Part shown: positions 1-9,064 of the stretch, piece after piece
How the letters are laid out: each line of letters opens with the position of its first letter
Position numbering within the stretch: position 1 is the stretch's first letter
Assembly (NCBI RefSeq): GCF_003994335.1
Contig: NZ_PNQZ01000031.1
Span: 48,945 to 112,944, forward strand
Source: Asaia sp. W19
GTDB lineage: Bacteria; Pseudomonadota; Alphaproteobacteria; Acetobacterales; Acetobacteraceae
Direction: 5' to 3'
Length of the DNA: 64,000 bases
The notes under the pieces: model-generated
Databases searched by the model: none
Told to the model about the DNA's origin: nothing
Seen by the model: only the letters and a program-made list of their open reading frames with translations
Made by a program: the position numbers and the translations under genes

Positions 1-1459
1 GTAACGACGCGAAGCGGCTTTCCACTTCCTCCTCAGACAGGCCACTCTGACCAGTGAAGATCTCTCGCGCGGTCTCGCCGCTTCTTGTAACGAGAATTTC
101 GACCTCGAGAGCGCCGCTGACGTCATAGGTGAAGCGCGTCTCGATATTGTCGAACGTCGTGCTCCCGGGTGGTAGCGTGATCTGGAGGGTCCCAAGCTCG
201 ACATTCATGTCCGGTCGAATGTTTTCGCCCTGTAGAACCCTGAAGAGCAGGGCTTTCTGCCCGTCAACGACCGGATGATAATAGCTCTTATGGGAAACGG
301 GGATGATTGTATTACGCTCGATGATCACGCTCATGATCATTTCACCTGACGTGCCGTCGAGACAGGCAACACCGAGGCTGAACGGACAGACATCGGTCAT
401 CATCACGTCTTCCAGCGCGGCGTCGCGCTGAGCCAGGCCGACCTGAACTGCCGCCCCTAACCCGATCAGATGATCGGGGCGGCCATGGGCAAGCGGGAAG
501 CGATGGAAGAGACGCGTTACGAGCCCAAGTACCAAGGGCATACGCGAGGCCCCCCCGACCAGAACGATCTCGTCAATTTCCGCAGCTGAAATGGACGCGT
601 CATTGATCACGCGGGTAATCGGTGCCCGCAACCGCGCGATGAGCCCCGCAGCGGCCTCCTCAAATCGCTCACGCGTAAGCGACCATTCGACTGGGCCGCT
701 CTCTAGGGCGACCTTACTGGTGGCGCAGTCGCTATTCGTCAGGCCCTGCTTGATCGCCTCGGCCGAGCTCAACATCTGCGCATAGTCGTACGGAGAAAGG
801 CGACTTGCCTCGACCTTCTGATCGGCGAGAAAAAGCGATGCGATCAGGTCGCGGAAATCGTTCCCCCCTAAGGAAGAGTCACCTGACGACGCCCGTATCT
901 CCATGACGCCTTCAAACTTGTTGAGAAGCGAGACGTCGAACGTCCCTCCCCCCAGATCAAGAACGAGAAAATGTCCCTCTCGGCGGCTCTCGAGGCCATA
1001 GGCCAGGGCAGCCGCTGTCGGCTCATTGACCAGGCGCAATGCCTCCAGCCCTGCCAAGCGCGCCGCCGCGAGAGTCGCACGTCTCTGCGGCTCCGCGAAA
1101 TACGCAGGAACGGAGATGATCGCCTGCCCTACTGGCACCCCGAGCAGCGCCTCGGCATCCTGCTTCAGGCTCTTGAGGACAAGTGCCGAGAGTTCCTCTG
1201 GACGAAACTCCCGCTTGGCGATCGTGACCGTCGTGTTTGTGCCCATCAACCGTTTGAACCCAGCAGTGCTACGGTCAGGATGGGTAATGAGACGGTCGAT
1301 TGCCGGCTTGCCAATCAGTATCGTGCCGTCTTCTGCAATGCTGACTGCGGAGGGCGTCAGGGTGTCGCCTAAAGCGTTCGGTATCAGCTTGGGTATGCCA
1401 TCCTCGAGATAGGCAGCGACCGAGTTGCTGGTCCCCAGATCAATTCCAATACACGTCAC
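1..1459 (-). CDS. hscC: HscC-type Hsp70 chaperone, 3' end outside window
   Basis: Hsp70-family ATPase; about 486 residues are visible and the C-terminal end lies beyond base 1. The reverse strand opens with the phosphate-1 motif GIDLGTSNSVAA, followed by the HscC-like segment LIPNALGDTLTPSAVSI, then ISVPAYFAEPQRRAT, NEPTAAALAYGLESR and DLGGGTFDVSLL, which form the actin-like nucleotide-binding domain. The substrate-binding part includes SLGVACLDG, IIERNTIIPVS and LLFRVLQGEN, and the visible end has GLSEEEVESRFASL. The order and wording match the E. coli HscC subfamily better than DnaK. The start is GTG at 1459; the only nearby Shine-Dalgarno is a modest AGAAG. There is no DnaJ partner in view and no link to the flagellar genes is evident. 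Confidence 0.9.
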   Translation of the reverse strand, partial: MTCIGIDLGTSNSVAAYLEDGIPKLIPNALGDTLTPSAVSIAEDGTILIGKPAIDRLITHPDRSTAGFKRLMGTNTTVTIAKREFRPEELSALVLKSLKQDAEALLGVPVGQAIISVPAYFAEPQRRATLAAARLAGLEALRLVNEPTAAALAYGLESRREGHFLVLDLGGGTFDVSLLNKFEGVMEIRASSGDSSLGGNDFRDLIASLFLADQKVEASRLSPYDYAQMLSSAEAIKQGLTNSDCATSKVALESGPVEWSLTRERFEEAAAGLIARLRAPITRVINDASISAAEIDEIVLVGGASRMPLVLGLVTRLFHRFPLAHGRPDHLIGLGAAVQVGLAQRDAALEDVMMTDVCPFSLGVACLDGTSGEMIMSVIIERNTIIPVSHKSYYHPVVDGQKALLFRVLQGENIRPDMNVELGTLQITLPPGSTTFDNIETRFTYDVSGALEVEILVTRSGETAREIFTGQSGLSEEEVESRFASL

Positions 1460-2109
1460 GTCGGCACTTCTTCTCGGTCCTCGTCTGTCGCATGAGCGCG
1501 ACACGTCTTTGACCGAAGATGCTACGAGCGATGTATCAAGAAAAGAGGATGAGAATTGACTATTTCTCGATCACGCGAGGCCCGGCGTTGGTAATAAGAC
1601 GGTCACGGCGTTGTGGAAAACCGCTCCATGCGCGTCGATAGGGTGATCTGGACAGCGAAACACGCCAAAGAGCAGGACGATCCGCCGCGGGGACTTATCC
1701 CCTGCTCTTAGGCCACTATCATGCATGCTTCTACGTGACGGATCTAGGAAGTGAAATTCTGCGCCGCCTTTCGCGGGTGGGTCGGAGCTCGGGTGAGTCA
1801 CGCCGCCATTGAAATTTCATTCTGGCGGAACCGTCATGGAAAGGCGTACTCGTGCCTAGGATCCGCGCGGGATGAGCAGAGAGTAAAGGCTCTCCCCCAA
1901 TGGTCCATGATGATGGGACCGAGGAGGCGTAATTGGCGAGCAGCGTAGGCGCTAGAAATGTTCTCCTCAACAGTCAGTCACGGTCTCTGCTTTCGTAATG
2001 GGCACCACACGAGCGCGAACATACCCTATGTCACAAAGCCTAATGCGTCTCGACGACGCATCAGATTCTGCAACGGTGATATGTGCGGTGGCCAGGACCT
2101 CTAATCCTG
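1460..2109. other. 650-base gap between hscC and a chemoreceptor gene
   Basis: Open frames here are short (up to about 79 codons), overlap each other on both strands and read as low-complexity arginine-rich or serine-rich peptides with no recognisable motif. I see no tRNA, terminator or mobile-element end. It should hold the promoter of hscC near 1460-1600 and the downstream region of the receptor gene that ends at 2110. Confidence 0.5.
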
Positions 2110-3423
2110 TCAAGAGAACTCCAAGTCGACACCGGAGGATGCGTCCTCGGTTCCGGAAGGAGAGAAGGACTTCAAAAATTCGTTCAAAGAACCGATCCTG
2201 CTATCGAGATCGAGACAGGTCTCATTAACCCCGGCAGTCATGAACATATTGTCTCCAGCAATTTCTTCGATCGATTTGATATTCCTATTAATCTCACCAA
2301 TATTGGAAGCCTGCTGCTGGGTCGTGTCACGTATATCGCGGATGAGCTCGTCGACGCTTGTGACCTGTCGTACAATTCGTTCCAAACCATGCTCCACATT
2401 CTCGGCAAGACGCACCCCAATCGTCATTCTCTCTCGCGATTCAGCGACAAGCGTGGCAATTACCTGTGCGGCTTCGGCTGACCTGTGTGCCAGCGCTCTG
2501 ATCTCATCAGCGACGACCCCGAAACCTTTACCTTCCTGACCGGCATGCGCGGCCTCGACCGCTGCATTGAATGACAATAGCCGTGTTTGAAGGCTGATAT
2601 CCTCAATCAGACCGAGACTCTCGACCATATCACGGTAACGCGTTGCTATCTCCGTGATTGCCTTGACCGTCTCACCCACCACAATACGGAAGGCGGCGGC
2701 ATTCTCGTTGACATCGGAAACAAGGTGCCGAGCAGCATCGACATTCTCTGCGGTCGCCTGAACGGCATCGTTCATTTCACGCATACTCGAAGCGGTCACA
2801 GTCAGATCCTCTGTCTGCCTGTGGGTGCGCCCCGAAAGCGCCAGACTTCCCTCCCTGATCGACGCCGAGACCTGATGGACTGTCTTCACGCTCGACGAAA
2901 TGGTTGTGATCACTCTACGGAGGTCGTTTGCGGTCTGCTTGGAGTAACGCGCAGACTCTTCACTTTGCCGGCTTATCGCTCGGACGAGGGAGAGCGTTGA
3001 CCCCACACCGAGGTAACGTCCTTCCCGAACGACGATAAAACCCTGATAGAGATCGTTTACATCGGCGTTTAACAAAAACTGCGTATAATCGCTTATTGCG
3101 ACATCGTGCTCGACAATCTTTGGTTCGCTCTGCACGAGCAAGTCCACACGTCTTCGCGTGTATAGGGCGCGGCCAAATCGACCGGACATTACCCCGAAGA
3201 AGAACTGTCGATCAATAATCCCGAGCGGCCGCCCATCTTCAGCGACAATGGCGACCATCATCAAATCAGCCTGGCCAGTAAAAAGCGTATTGAGCGTCGC
3301 GCCGATGTCATTTGCTCTTAGAACGGGGACATCCTCCACAATATCCGACATATACAGCGCAGGGATTGCGCGCTCATGGACGCCGCGAGCAGAACTTGAT
3401 GCGCCGTTCCGAGTATCGAGCAT
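2110..3423 (-). CDS. Soluble methyl-accepting chemotaxis-like protein with CBS-like N-terminus
   Basis: Cytoplasmic chemoreceptor-like signalling protein of 437 residues without a membrane segment. The N-terminal ~150 residues look like a CBS-pair-like sensor (ALYMSDIVEDVPVLRAND, then MMVAIVAEDGRPLGIIDR and GRFGRALYTRR), as found in some GGDEF/EAL proteins. A coiled-coil MCP signalling region follows, with the tip LGLIEDISLQTRLLSFNAA and then VEAAHAGQEGKGFGVVADE. The tip departs from the usual [21 protein letters not shown] at several contact positions, so it may not join ordinary receptor arrays. ATG at 3423 follows a TGGGG ribosome site; an upstream in-frame start at 3504 would add 27 poorly explained residues. 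It lies downstream of another receptor gene on the same strand but a terminator separates them. Confidence 0.8.
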   Translation of the reverse strand: MLDTRNGASSSARGVHERAIPALYMSDIVEDVPVLRANDIGATLNTLFTGQADLMMVAIVAEDGRPLGIIDRQFFFGVMSGRFGRALYTRRRVDLLVQSEPKIVEHDVAISDYTQFLLNADVNDLYQGFIVVREGRYLGVGSTLSLVRAISRQSEESARYSKQTANDLRRVITTISSSVKTVHQVSASIREGSLALSGRTHRQTEDLTVTASSMREMNDAVQATAENVDAARHLVSDVNENAAAFRIVVGETVKAITEIATRYRDMVESLGLIEDISLQTRLLSFNAAVEAAHAGQEGKGFGVVADEIRALAHRSAEAAQVIATLVAESRERMTIGVRLAENVEHGLERIVRQVTSVDELIRDIRDTTQQQASNIGEINRNIKSIEEIAGDNMFMTAGVNETCLDLDSRIGSLNEFLKSFSPSGTEDASSGVDLEFS

Positions 3424-3577
3424 GGTTAACCCCACAATATATGACAAATATATGACAGACGATCTGCACGCGGACTTGAACAAATACCGCTCGCGATCAA
3501 TCAATTACACGTCCGCCGAGTGATCTGTATCCCTTCACAACGCATTATTCGTTAAATCTTATTTTATCCCCTCACAT

Positions 3578-3617
3578 AAAAAAACCCGGCAATCGCGTTG
3601 CATGCGATCACCGGGCC
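3578..3617 (-). terminator. Rho-independent terminator after the HAMP chemoreceptor gene
   Basis: Read on the minus strand, a GC-rich stem (CCCGGTGATCGC pairing with GCGATTGCCGGG across a short loop) is followed at once by TTTTTTT. It lies about 35 bases beyond the stop of the receptor gene 3652-5433 and separates it from the next gene (2110-3423). This is the clearest intrinsic terminator in the window. Confidence 0.88.
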
Positions 3618-3651
3618 AGAAACTGCATGCAGCGGCGTGCAGATACAGGAA

Positions 3652-5433
3652 TTATTTTTCCAGTTGGAACTGGGCAACCCGATCGCGCAGAACACTTGCA
3701 GCCTTATCAAGCGAAGAGATGGCGGCCGTATTCTCCTCTACCATCGCAGCATTTTGCTGTGTGGATCTCGTCATCTCGCCAACTGCAAGATTGATCTCCT
3801 GCATTGCTGAGAACTGCCCAGTCGAAGAGTGGGCAATCTCGGCAACGAGTTTGTCGATCTCGGCTACCTGATTGAGGATGACGCCCAATGCGCCTCCCGC
3901 CTCGCGCACGAGCCGGACACCATCGGAGACGAAATCGCTCGAGCTTGATACCATCTCTTTTACCCGACGCGCGCCTTCCGTGGAACGCTGCGCAAGGGTC
4001 CGCACCTCTGTTGCGACCACGGCGAATCCGCGCCCCGCGTCTCCTGCGCGCGCTGCCTCGATGCCCGCGTTCAGGGCAAGCAGATTGGTCTGGAAAGCAA
4101 TTTCATCGATCAGCCCAATCACCTGACTAATCTGGGCGAAGCTGCTCTCGATCTGGCTCATGGCATTGACGGCATTATGGACCATCGAGCCCGACTTTTC
4201 GGCTCCTAGGCGGGTGTCATCCGTTACGGTTGCTGCCTTCTTGGCACTATCGGCGGCATCTTTAAGCATACTGACAACACGTTCGATGGCCGCCGACGAC
4301 TGCTCAATGCTCGCCGCCTGCTGCTCCGTGCGGCGCGACATGTCGTTCGAGGCGACAGAAATTTCTCCGGTGCCGGAGCCGATCGCCATAACGCTCTGCT
4401 GGATAACCGAGAATGTCTGGTTGAGCCGCTCGAATGCATCGTTGAAATCGGTCTTCATCACCTGAAGGCGCTGCGGCAACGGCACGTCTATACGATAAAC
4501 TAGATTGCCCTCGGCGGCAGCTGCCAAGCCGTTGCGTATGGCTTCGACCGCACGGGATTCTTCTTCCAATTCCTTGGCAACGCGCGCGGCATTCTCGGCC
4601 CGCTCTTTCGCCACGGCCTCTCGCTCGACCGCTTGCTCGGCAGCTTGAGCCTTGGCCTGCTGCAACCCGGCCTGGATCGTGCTGAGAGCCTTGGCCATGT
4701 CACCCACTTCGTCCCCTCGCTCGAGGCAGGGGATATTGTCGTCCAAACGCCCCTCAGCAATCCCAAGCATGCGATCACGGACCCTCAGGAGCGGCGCAAC
4801 GATTGTTCTCTGGCTCATAAGGAGGGTTATGACGAGAATGATGATCTGAACAAGGACGAGACCGATGACACAATTGCGTACGGAAACACTCGTCTCCTGC
4901 GCGAGACGGTTCGAGGCGATCTCAACCTGAGTGATACGGCGGCCGGTAATGGCACCGATGTCGATTGCAAGATGAACACCATCCTGATCAGATGCCTGTG
5001 CGATCAGGCGCATCTTCGCCACATCCCCTTTGTTCAGTGCGGCAAGAAGACTGTTGAGTTGCTGTTCGAAGGTGCCGTAGCGTGACAAGAGCGGATCGAG
5101 CGTCGGGATAAGACGCGGATCGACTCGCACCGCTTCAGCGAAGATCTCTCGCGTCCCTTTCATGTCCTTCTGGAAGCGTGTGACGACATCACCGATGAAG
5201 GGGCTGCCAGCCTGGTCAATGAGCAAGTGAGAAGCATACAATAATGCGTTCAGCTTATCACTGATACGCGCAAGCATAATGGTGCCGCGGTCATCAGAAT
5301 TAATGAAGGATCGATATCGCGAGCCAGATTGTAACTGGTTACTCACCAGAAACCCGGCACCGATGAACGTCACAAGCGTCAATGTTATTGCAACCAGCGC
5401 AATCTTGGTTTTGAAGAGAAGGACATTGAACAT
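3652..5433 (-). CDS. Transmembrane methyl-accepting chemotaxis protein
   Basis: Inner-membrane chemoreceptor, 593 residues. TM1 is at about 9-31 and TM2 at about 186-208 (GLVLVQIIILVITLLMS); between them is a ~150-residue periplasmic helical domain of the four-helix-bundle kind. A HAMP domain follows (about 210-262), then a second HAMP-like segment around GNLVYRIDVPLPQ. The signalling hairpin has the canonical tip [20 protein letters not shown], then [19 protein letters not shown], so coupling to CheA/CheW is expected. It is a single-gene unit: ATG at 5433, terminator at 3578-3617. There is no C-terminal CheR-binding pentapeptide; the protein ends QFQLEK. The ligand cannot be told from sequence. 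Confidence 0.95.
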   Translation of the reverse strand: MFNVLLFKTKIALVAITLTLVTFIGAGFLVSNQLQSGSRYRSFINSDDRGTIMLARISDKLNALLYASHLLIDQAGSPFIGDVVTRFQKDMKGTREIFAEAVRVDPRLIPTLDPLLSRYGTFEQQLNSLLAALNKGDVAKMRLIAQASDQDGVHLAIDIGAITGRRITQVEIASNRLAQETSVSVRNCVIGLVLVQIIILVITLLMSQRTIVAPLLRVRDRMLGIAEGRLDDNIPCLERGDEVGDMAKALSTIQAGLQQAKAQAAEQAVEREAVAKERAENAARVAKELEEESRAVEAIRNGLAAAAEGNLVYRIDVPLPQRLQVMKTDFNDAFERLNQTFSVIQQSVMAIGSGTGEISVASNDMSRRTEQQAASIEQSSAAIERVVSMLKDAADSAKKAATVTDDTRLGAEKSGSMVHNAVNAMSQIESSFAQISQVIGLIDEIAFQTNLLALNAGIEAARAGDAGRGFAVVATEVRTLAQRSTEGARRVKEMVSSSSDFVSDGVRLVREAGGALGVILNQVAEIDKLVAEIAHSSTGQFSAMQEINLAVGEMTRSTQQNAAMVEENTAAISSLDKAASVLRDRVAQFQLEK

Positions 5434-5611
5434 GGGGAGGTTGAGCCTTTTCTCAGCGTACCCCCCATTCGTCCTCCATAATTATTAAAAAATCGTCTCA
5501 CCGATGAGCGATATTCCGCTATCGAAACACCGTCTCAACATCAGATCCTGGAAAACGCTTTTGCCGCCCTATAAGACGAGGAACAGCCCTGCTGTAAAAT
5601 GGTATGAGCGC

Positions 5612-5866
5612 TTAGCCGGAGGTTATATCTTGCTTCTCAAAGTTGCTTGGTAAGCCCGGTCTCAGCGCCATCTTCAGAAAACCGAACAACGTTGCGCCCG
5701 AAAAAGAAAGCACGGCTGAAATCTCGCAGATGGCCGTTAGTTTTTCCAAGGATCCATTGAATTGATCGAAATCCGCGAGCCATTCTCCGATACCGGACAA
5801 TATCGCCACGCATAATGTCTCTGCGATCCCCAAGCCTGCGCACAGGACCAATAATTTCGTTAGCAT
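5612..5866 (-). CDS. Small two-helix membrane protein, function unknown
   Basis: An 84-residue frame with two hydrophobic stretches: LLVLCAGLGIAETLCVAILSG near the N-terminus and ISAVLSFSGATLFGFLKMAL at about 49-68, joined by an acidic linker. GAGAG lies about eight bases before ATG 5866. It resembles no flagellar export protein known to me; in particular it lacks the conserved pattern of FliQ. It sits between a receptor gene and flgH on the same strand. I see a plausible small inner-membrane protein with no assignable role. A longer overlapping frame starting at 5879 is not hydrophobic and is rejected. Confidence 0.5.
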   Translation of the reverse strand: MLTKLLVLCAGLGIAETLCVAILSGIGEWLADFDQFNGSLEKLTAICEISAVLSFSGATLFGFLKMALRPGLPSNFEKQDITSG

Positions 5867-5879
5867 GCGATACTCTCAA

Positions 5880-6220
5880 TCATCTATTTCTAGCGAGAGC
5901 TTCGATTCGTAGGGGCCAATCGTTAAAAGAACATAGCCACGCGCGTTGGAAAGCCTTGGTGGGATCCATACTTCTGTATCGATTCGGCAGAAATATCGCG
6001 GGGCTTTAAGCGAGAAGAACCCTTAAAAAAAAACTCGTGGGTCAGATATGGCGAGTGTGTCAGTTAGGCCAGCGTCGAGATGGAGCCTTGCCGGCTCCAT
6101 TTTCCTAGCCTGGCTTTCGACATTGACGCGCCGGGGCATTTCACCGCGTCACCGCTTTCGATCTCGGTTTTCCGGACTATCCATTCAGAAAGCTGAGCTG
6201 TAGAGCATCGAGGTGACAGA
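5880..6220. other. 341-base gap downstream of flgH with a stem-loop
   Basis: No credible gene. At 6081-6099 there is a perfect seven-base-pair stem (TGGAGCC / GGCTCCA, loop TTGCC) followed on the plus strand by TTTT. Because flgH runs on the minus strand, the T-run is on the wrong side for a classical flgH terminator; it could still act as a 3'-end stabilising hairpin. Confidence 0.45.
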
Positions 6221-6943
6221 TCAGAATGGCAGCACACCGTTCATGATCTGCTGTCCCCAACGAGCGCTTTGTACAGTGGTCAACTGCCCACGACCGCCAT
6301 AGGATATCCTCGCCTCCGCAATGCGGTCGTGGGTAACGATATTGTCCTCGGTGATGTCCTGGGGTCGCACAACCCCGCTGACCATCAGTTGACGCAACTC
6401 GCCATTGATACGTACTTCCTGCCTCGCAACGACAACAAAATTGCCGTTTGGCAGAACCTGCGTCACCGTCCCAGCGAGAGCGAGAGTGACCGTTTCGTTG
6501 CGGCGAATGACACCGGCCCCGGTATTCGCGCTTGCACTACTGGTATCGAGCGCGCTGCTGCTGGATAGTACCTTACCCTGTGCACCGAAAAAGCTCGGGA
6601 TACCAAATGTTTGCGAACCGCTCCCGGCAACAGTCGTATTATCATTCAGAGCTGCATTGTCAGAAATATTGACATTGATCGTGATCAGGTCCCCTACCTG
6701 AGAGGCGCGCTGATCTTTAAAAAAAGCGCGACTGCCGGAACGCCACAAACTGCCCACTTCTGTCGGCGGGGGCTGAAGAGGCGGCATGGGCATGGTCACC
6801 GGACGATAATCCGGAGACTGGGTCGGATCCGAGGTGTGCGTCATTCTAGGCGGATGCCCCAATTCTGTCAGATCAGCCAACGACGTGCAGCCGCTCAGCA
6901 GAAGCAGAGCAATTAACGAGCCACCTGAGAGCACAAGTTTCAT
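6221..6943 (-). CDS. flgH: Flagellar L-ring protein FlgH
   Basis: Outer-membrane lipoprotein that forms the L-ring around the flagellar rod, 240 residues. The signal peptide ends in a lipobox, LLLLSGC, with Cys19 as the lipidation site. The family signature is clear: GSLWRSGSRAFFKDQRASQ, VGDLITINVNISDNAA, and the C-terminal VSGVVRPQDITEDNIV and SYGGRGQLTTVQSARWGQQI. Length fits the family. It is the last gene of flgG-flgA-flgH, 32 bases after flgA. Confidence 0.97.
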   Translation of the reverse strand: MKLVLSGGSLIALLLLSGCTSLADLTELGHPPRMTHTSDPTQSPDYRPVTMPMPPLQPPPTEVGSLWRSGSRAFFKDQRASQVGDLITINVNISDNAALNDNTTVAGSGSQTFGIPSFFGAQGKVLSSSSALDTSSASANTGAGVIRRNETVTLALAGTVTQVLPNGNFVVVARQEVRINGELRQLMVSGVVRPQDITEDNIVTHDRIAEARISYGGRGQLTTVQSARWGQQIMNGVLPF

Positions 6944-6975
6944 CGTATCGGGGCCTATTTATCGCCAATAATCTG

Positions 6976-7980
6976 TCAAGGCGCGGGATTGCGCAGGGAC
7001 GCCGAAAGCCGACGCATCGTATTGGGGTCAGAAGGCACGGGATGGCTCGTCAATTCGACCTCAACGTTCGAACTATCCATGACCCGTCCGCTTACAATCA
7101 TGCCGCTTGCCTCGTTAAGTGCCCGTACCTGCTGACGGGCTGCGGCATCTTCCAAAACCCGTCCCGCAATCGATAGCCTCAACCCTGGCGCGACATAGGA
7201 TATCAGAACCGGGTCTCCCTTGTGCATAAGAACGGTCCGTTGGAGATCTTGAGCGATGACCGCGGCGCCAGCTACGACACCGCGGCTGACCGTCTGCCCC
7301 TCGGCTTCACTTTCATCGGTTACGGCACGAGACGGAATATGCCCGGCATAGGACTCGTCCATCCTGACATCAGCCGAGGTAATCACGCTTCCAGCTGGAA
7401 GGGAGTGAGTGAAGACCATCACGCGTTGAGTGGCATGTACAACGCCAGTCAGCATGAACGAGTCTGACGTCAAATCCCCTGAAGGATGCGCCCTATAGAC
7501 AGTGGAAGAAAACCAGCCGCTTCGCTGATCCCACTTGACGTCAGAAAGCACGACCGGCTCGGCCTCGTCTGACGATACCATCATCGGATGGAAATCATGA
7601 AGTGCGATGGAAACAGGGCCTTCGCCGAGATCTGGCAAGTTTTTCCGTATCAACGCGATGAAATAGGCTTCATCCAGAATTCTGCCTGCGCGGGTAATGG
7701 TCATTGAGGCGGAAGATGATTGATCCTCCCAATCAACGCCGTACTGATCGGCCAAGGCAATCAATTGCTGACCTCCGACCTGAATACTCGTTCCAGGAGC
7801 GGGACCCGGCCCGAGTACGCGATCCTGCCCCGGCTCTAGGCCGGAAAATATGTCGGAGAGGCGGACTGTGGATGCGGAAATCATTGACGAACTGCGCAGC
7901 GTCGCAGCATCGCCAGGCCCGGTTACGCAGACCAGCATCAGTCCCGCCATCAGAGCGATCGTGAGCCCCCGCATTTCCAT
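6976..7980 (-). CDS. flgA: Flagellar P-ring assembly chaperone FlgA
   Basis: Periplasmic chaperone for P-ring (FlgI) assembly, 334 residues. An N-terminal signal peptide (LTIALMAGLMLVCVTGPGDA) is followed by a poorly conserved region and a C-terminal SAF-type domain at about 190-310 (SLPAGSVITSADVRM, VSRGVVAGAAVIAQDL, GDPVLISYVAPGLRLSIAGR). The start ATG lies one base after the flgG stop, so translation is probably coupled. The long form with a large N-terminal domain is usual in alphaproteobacteria. Confidence 0.93.
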   Translation of the reverse strand: MEMRGLTIALMAGLMLVCVTGPGDAATLRSSSMISASTVRLSDIFSGLEPGQDRVLGPGPAPGTSIQVGGQQLIALADQYGVDWEDQSSSASMTITRAGRILDEAYFIALIRKNLPDLGEGPVSIALHDFHPMMVSSDEAEPVVLSDVKWDQRSGWFSSTVYRAHPSGDLTSDSFMLTGVVHATQRVMVFTHSLPAGSVITSADVRMDESYAGHIPSRAVTDESEAEGQTVSRGVVAGAAVIAQDLQRTVLMHKGDPVLISYVAPGLRLSIAGRVLEDAAARQQVRALNEASGMIVSGRVMDSSNVEVELTSHPVPSDPNTMRRLSASLRNPAP

Positions 7981-7981
7981 G

Positions 7982-8770
7982 TCACCGCAGATTGGTCAGG
8001 GTTTGTAGCATCTCGTTCGAAGCGGTAATGACCTTACTATTCATTTCATAAGCGCGTTGCGCAGTGATCAAGGCAGTAATCTCGGTGACGACGTTGACCG
8101 AGGATTCTTCAACGAACCCCTGACGGACCGAGCCGTAGCCCTCGCTTTGCGGCGTGCTTAAATTGGCGGTCCCGGACGAGGTCGTCTCCGTGAAAAGGTT
8201 TTGACCCATCGCAGTCAGGCCATTTTCATTCTGGAACGTTGCAAGCTGTAATTGTCCGGCCACCTGCGCGGTCGTTTGACCCGATAATGTGTACTGCACC
8301 TGCCCTGACTGATCGATTGTGATGTTTTCGGCGTTATTCGGAACAGATATATTGGGAGAGAGCGGGTATCCGTCAGCCGTGACGATCGTGCCGTCTTCCG
8401 AAAGGGAAAATGTTCCGTCCCTAGTATAGGCATATTCACCCGATGGCAGCGTGACACGGAAATAGCCACGCCCCTCGATCGCAAGATCGAGCGAATTACC
8501 CGTTTGTTCCAGCGTGCCCTGCTCGTTGATACGATAGATACCTGCGGTTCTGACACCCAGACCCACCTGAGCCCCCGCAGGAACGAGGTCGCCCGTATCA
8601 GAGCTCATCGTACCGGCGCGACGCAGGTCTTGATAAATGAGATCCTGAAATTCCGCACGACGGCGCTTGTAACCAGTCGTCGTCATATTCGCGATATTGT
8701 TCGAAATTGTCTCCACGTTCGTCGTCTGGGCCTGCATGCCCGTATTCGCGATATCAAGCGATCTCATCAT
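7982..8770 (-). CDS. flgG: Flagellar distal rod protein FlgG
   Basis: Distal rod subunit, 262 residues, the standard length. The N-terminus has the rod/hook signature (LDIANTGMQAQTTNVETISN, then NIANMTTTGYKRRR); the core has the domain DLAIEGRGYFRVTLPSGEYA; the C-terminus carries the conserved amphipathic helix ITALITAQRAYEMNSKVITA. First gene of flgG-flgA-flgH. Its proximal-rod partner flgF is about 35 kb away, with flgB and flgC, rather than directly upstream as in many species. Confidence 0.97.
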   Translation of the reverse strand: MMRSLDIANTGMQAQTTNVETISNNIANMTTTGYKRRRAEFQDLIYQDLRRAGTMSSDTGDLVPAGAQVGLGVRTAGIYRINEQGTLEQTGNSLDLAIEGRGYFRVTLPSGEYAYTRDGTFSLSEDGTIVTADGYPLSPNISVPNNAENITIDQSGQVQYTLSGQTTAQVAGQLQLATFQNENGLTAMGQNLFTETTSSGTANLSTPQSEGYGSVRQGFVEESSVNVVTEITALITAQRAYEMNSKVITASNEMLQTLTNLR

Positions 8771-9064
8771 TTAAAGACAATCTCCCGCAGAGCAGTCTCG
8801 GCACCGCTCTCAGCATCACTATAATGTTTGTGCTCGCAGAGGGGCCGCTTTCCAGAGGACTACTCCGCGCTAATATCAGGCGAACGGTAAATTTTCAGGT
8901 AAGCAAAATTGATCCCTCGCCAACCGCAACGGCGGTCATCACGAGCTGGTTACAGCCTACAACGCTTTGTTGCACAATACGAGGGTCGAGGAATGAAACT
9001 TTCCAGAAAATCCGAAATCGGTCCCATCCGCGTCTTTTAGGACACGCCCGTACCGTCACCGAGC

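Noticed and set aside
971..1412. Two overlapping plus-strand frames opposite the Hsp70 gene
   Set aside because: The minus strand here encodes conserved Hsp70 motifs; the plus frames lack any.
1571..1970. Two minus-strand frames of 76 and 79 codons in the gap after hscC
   Set aside because: They overlap in different frames, have no ribosome site and show no motif.
5612..5866. Small membrane protein as FliQ
   Set aside because: Length and two helices fit, but the conserved FliQ pattern is missing and the linker is acidic.
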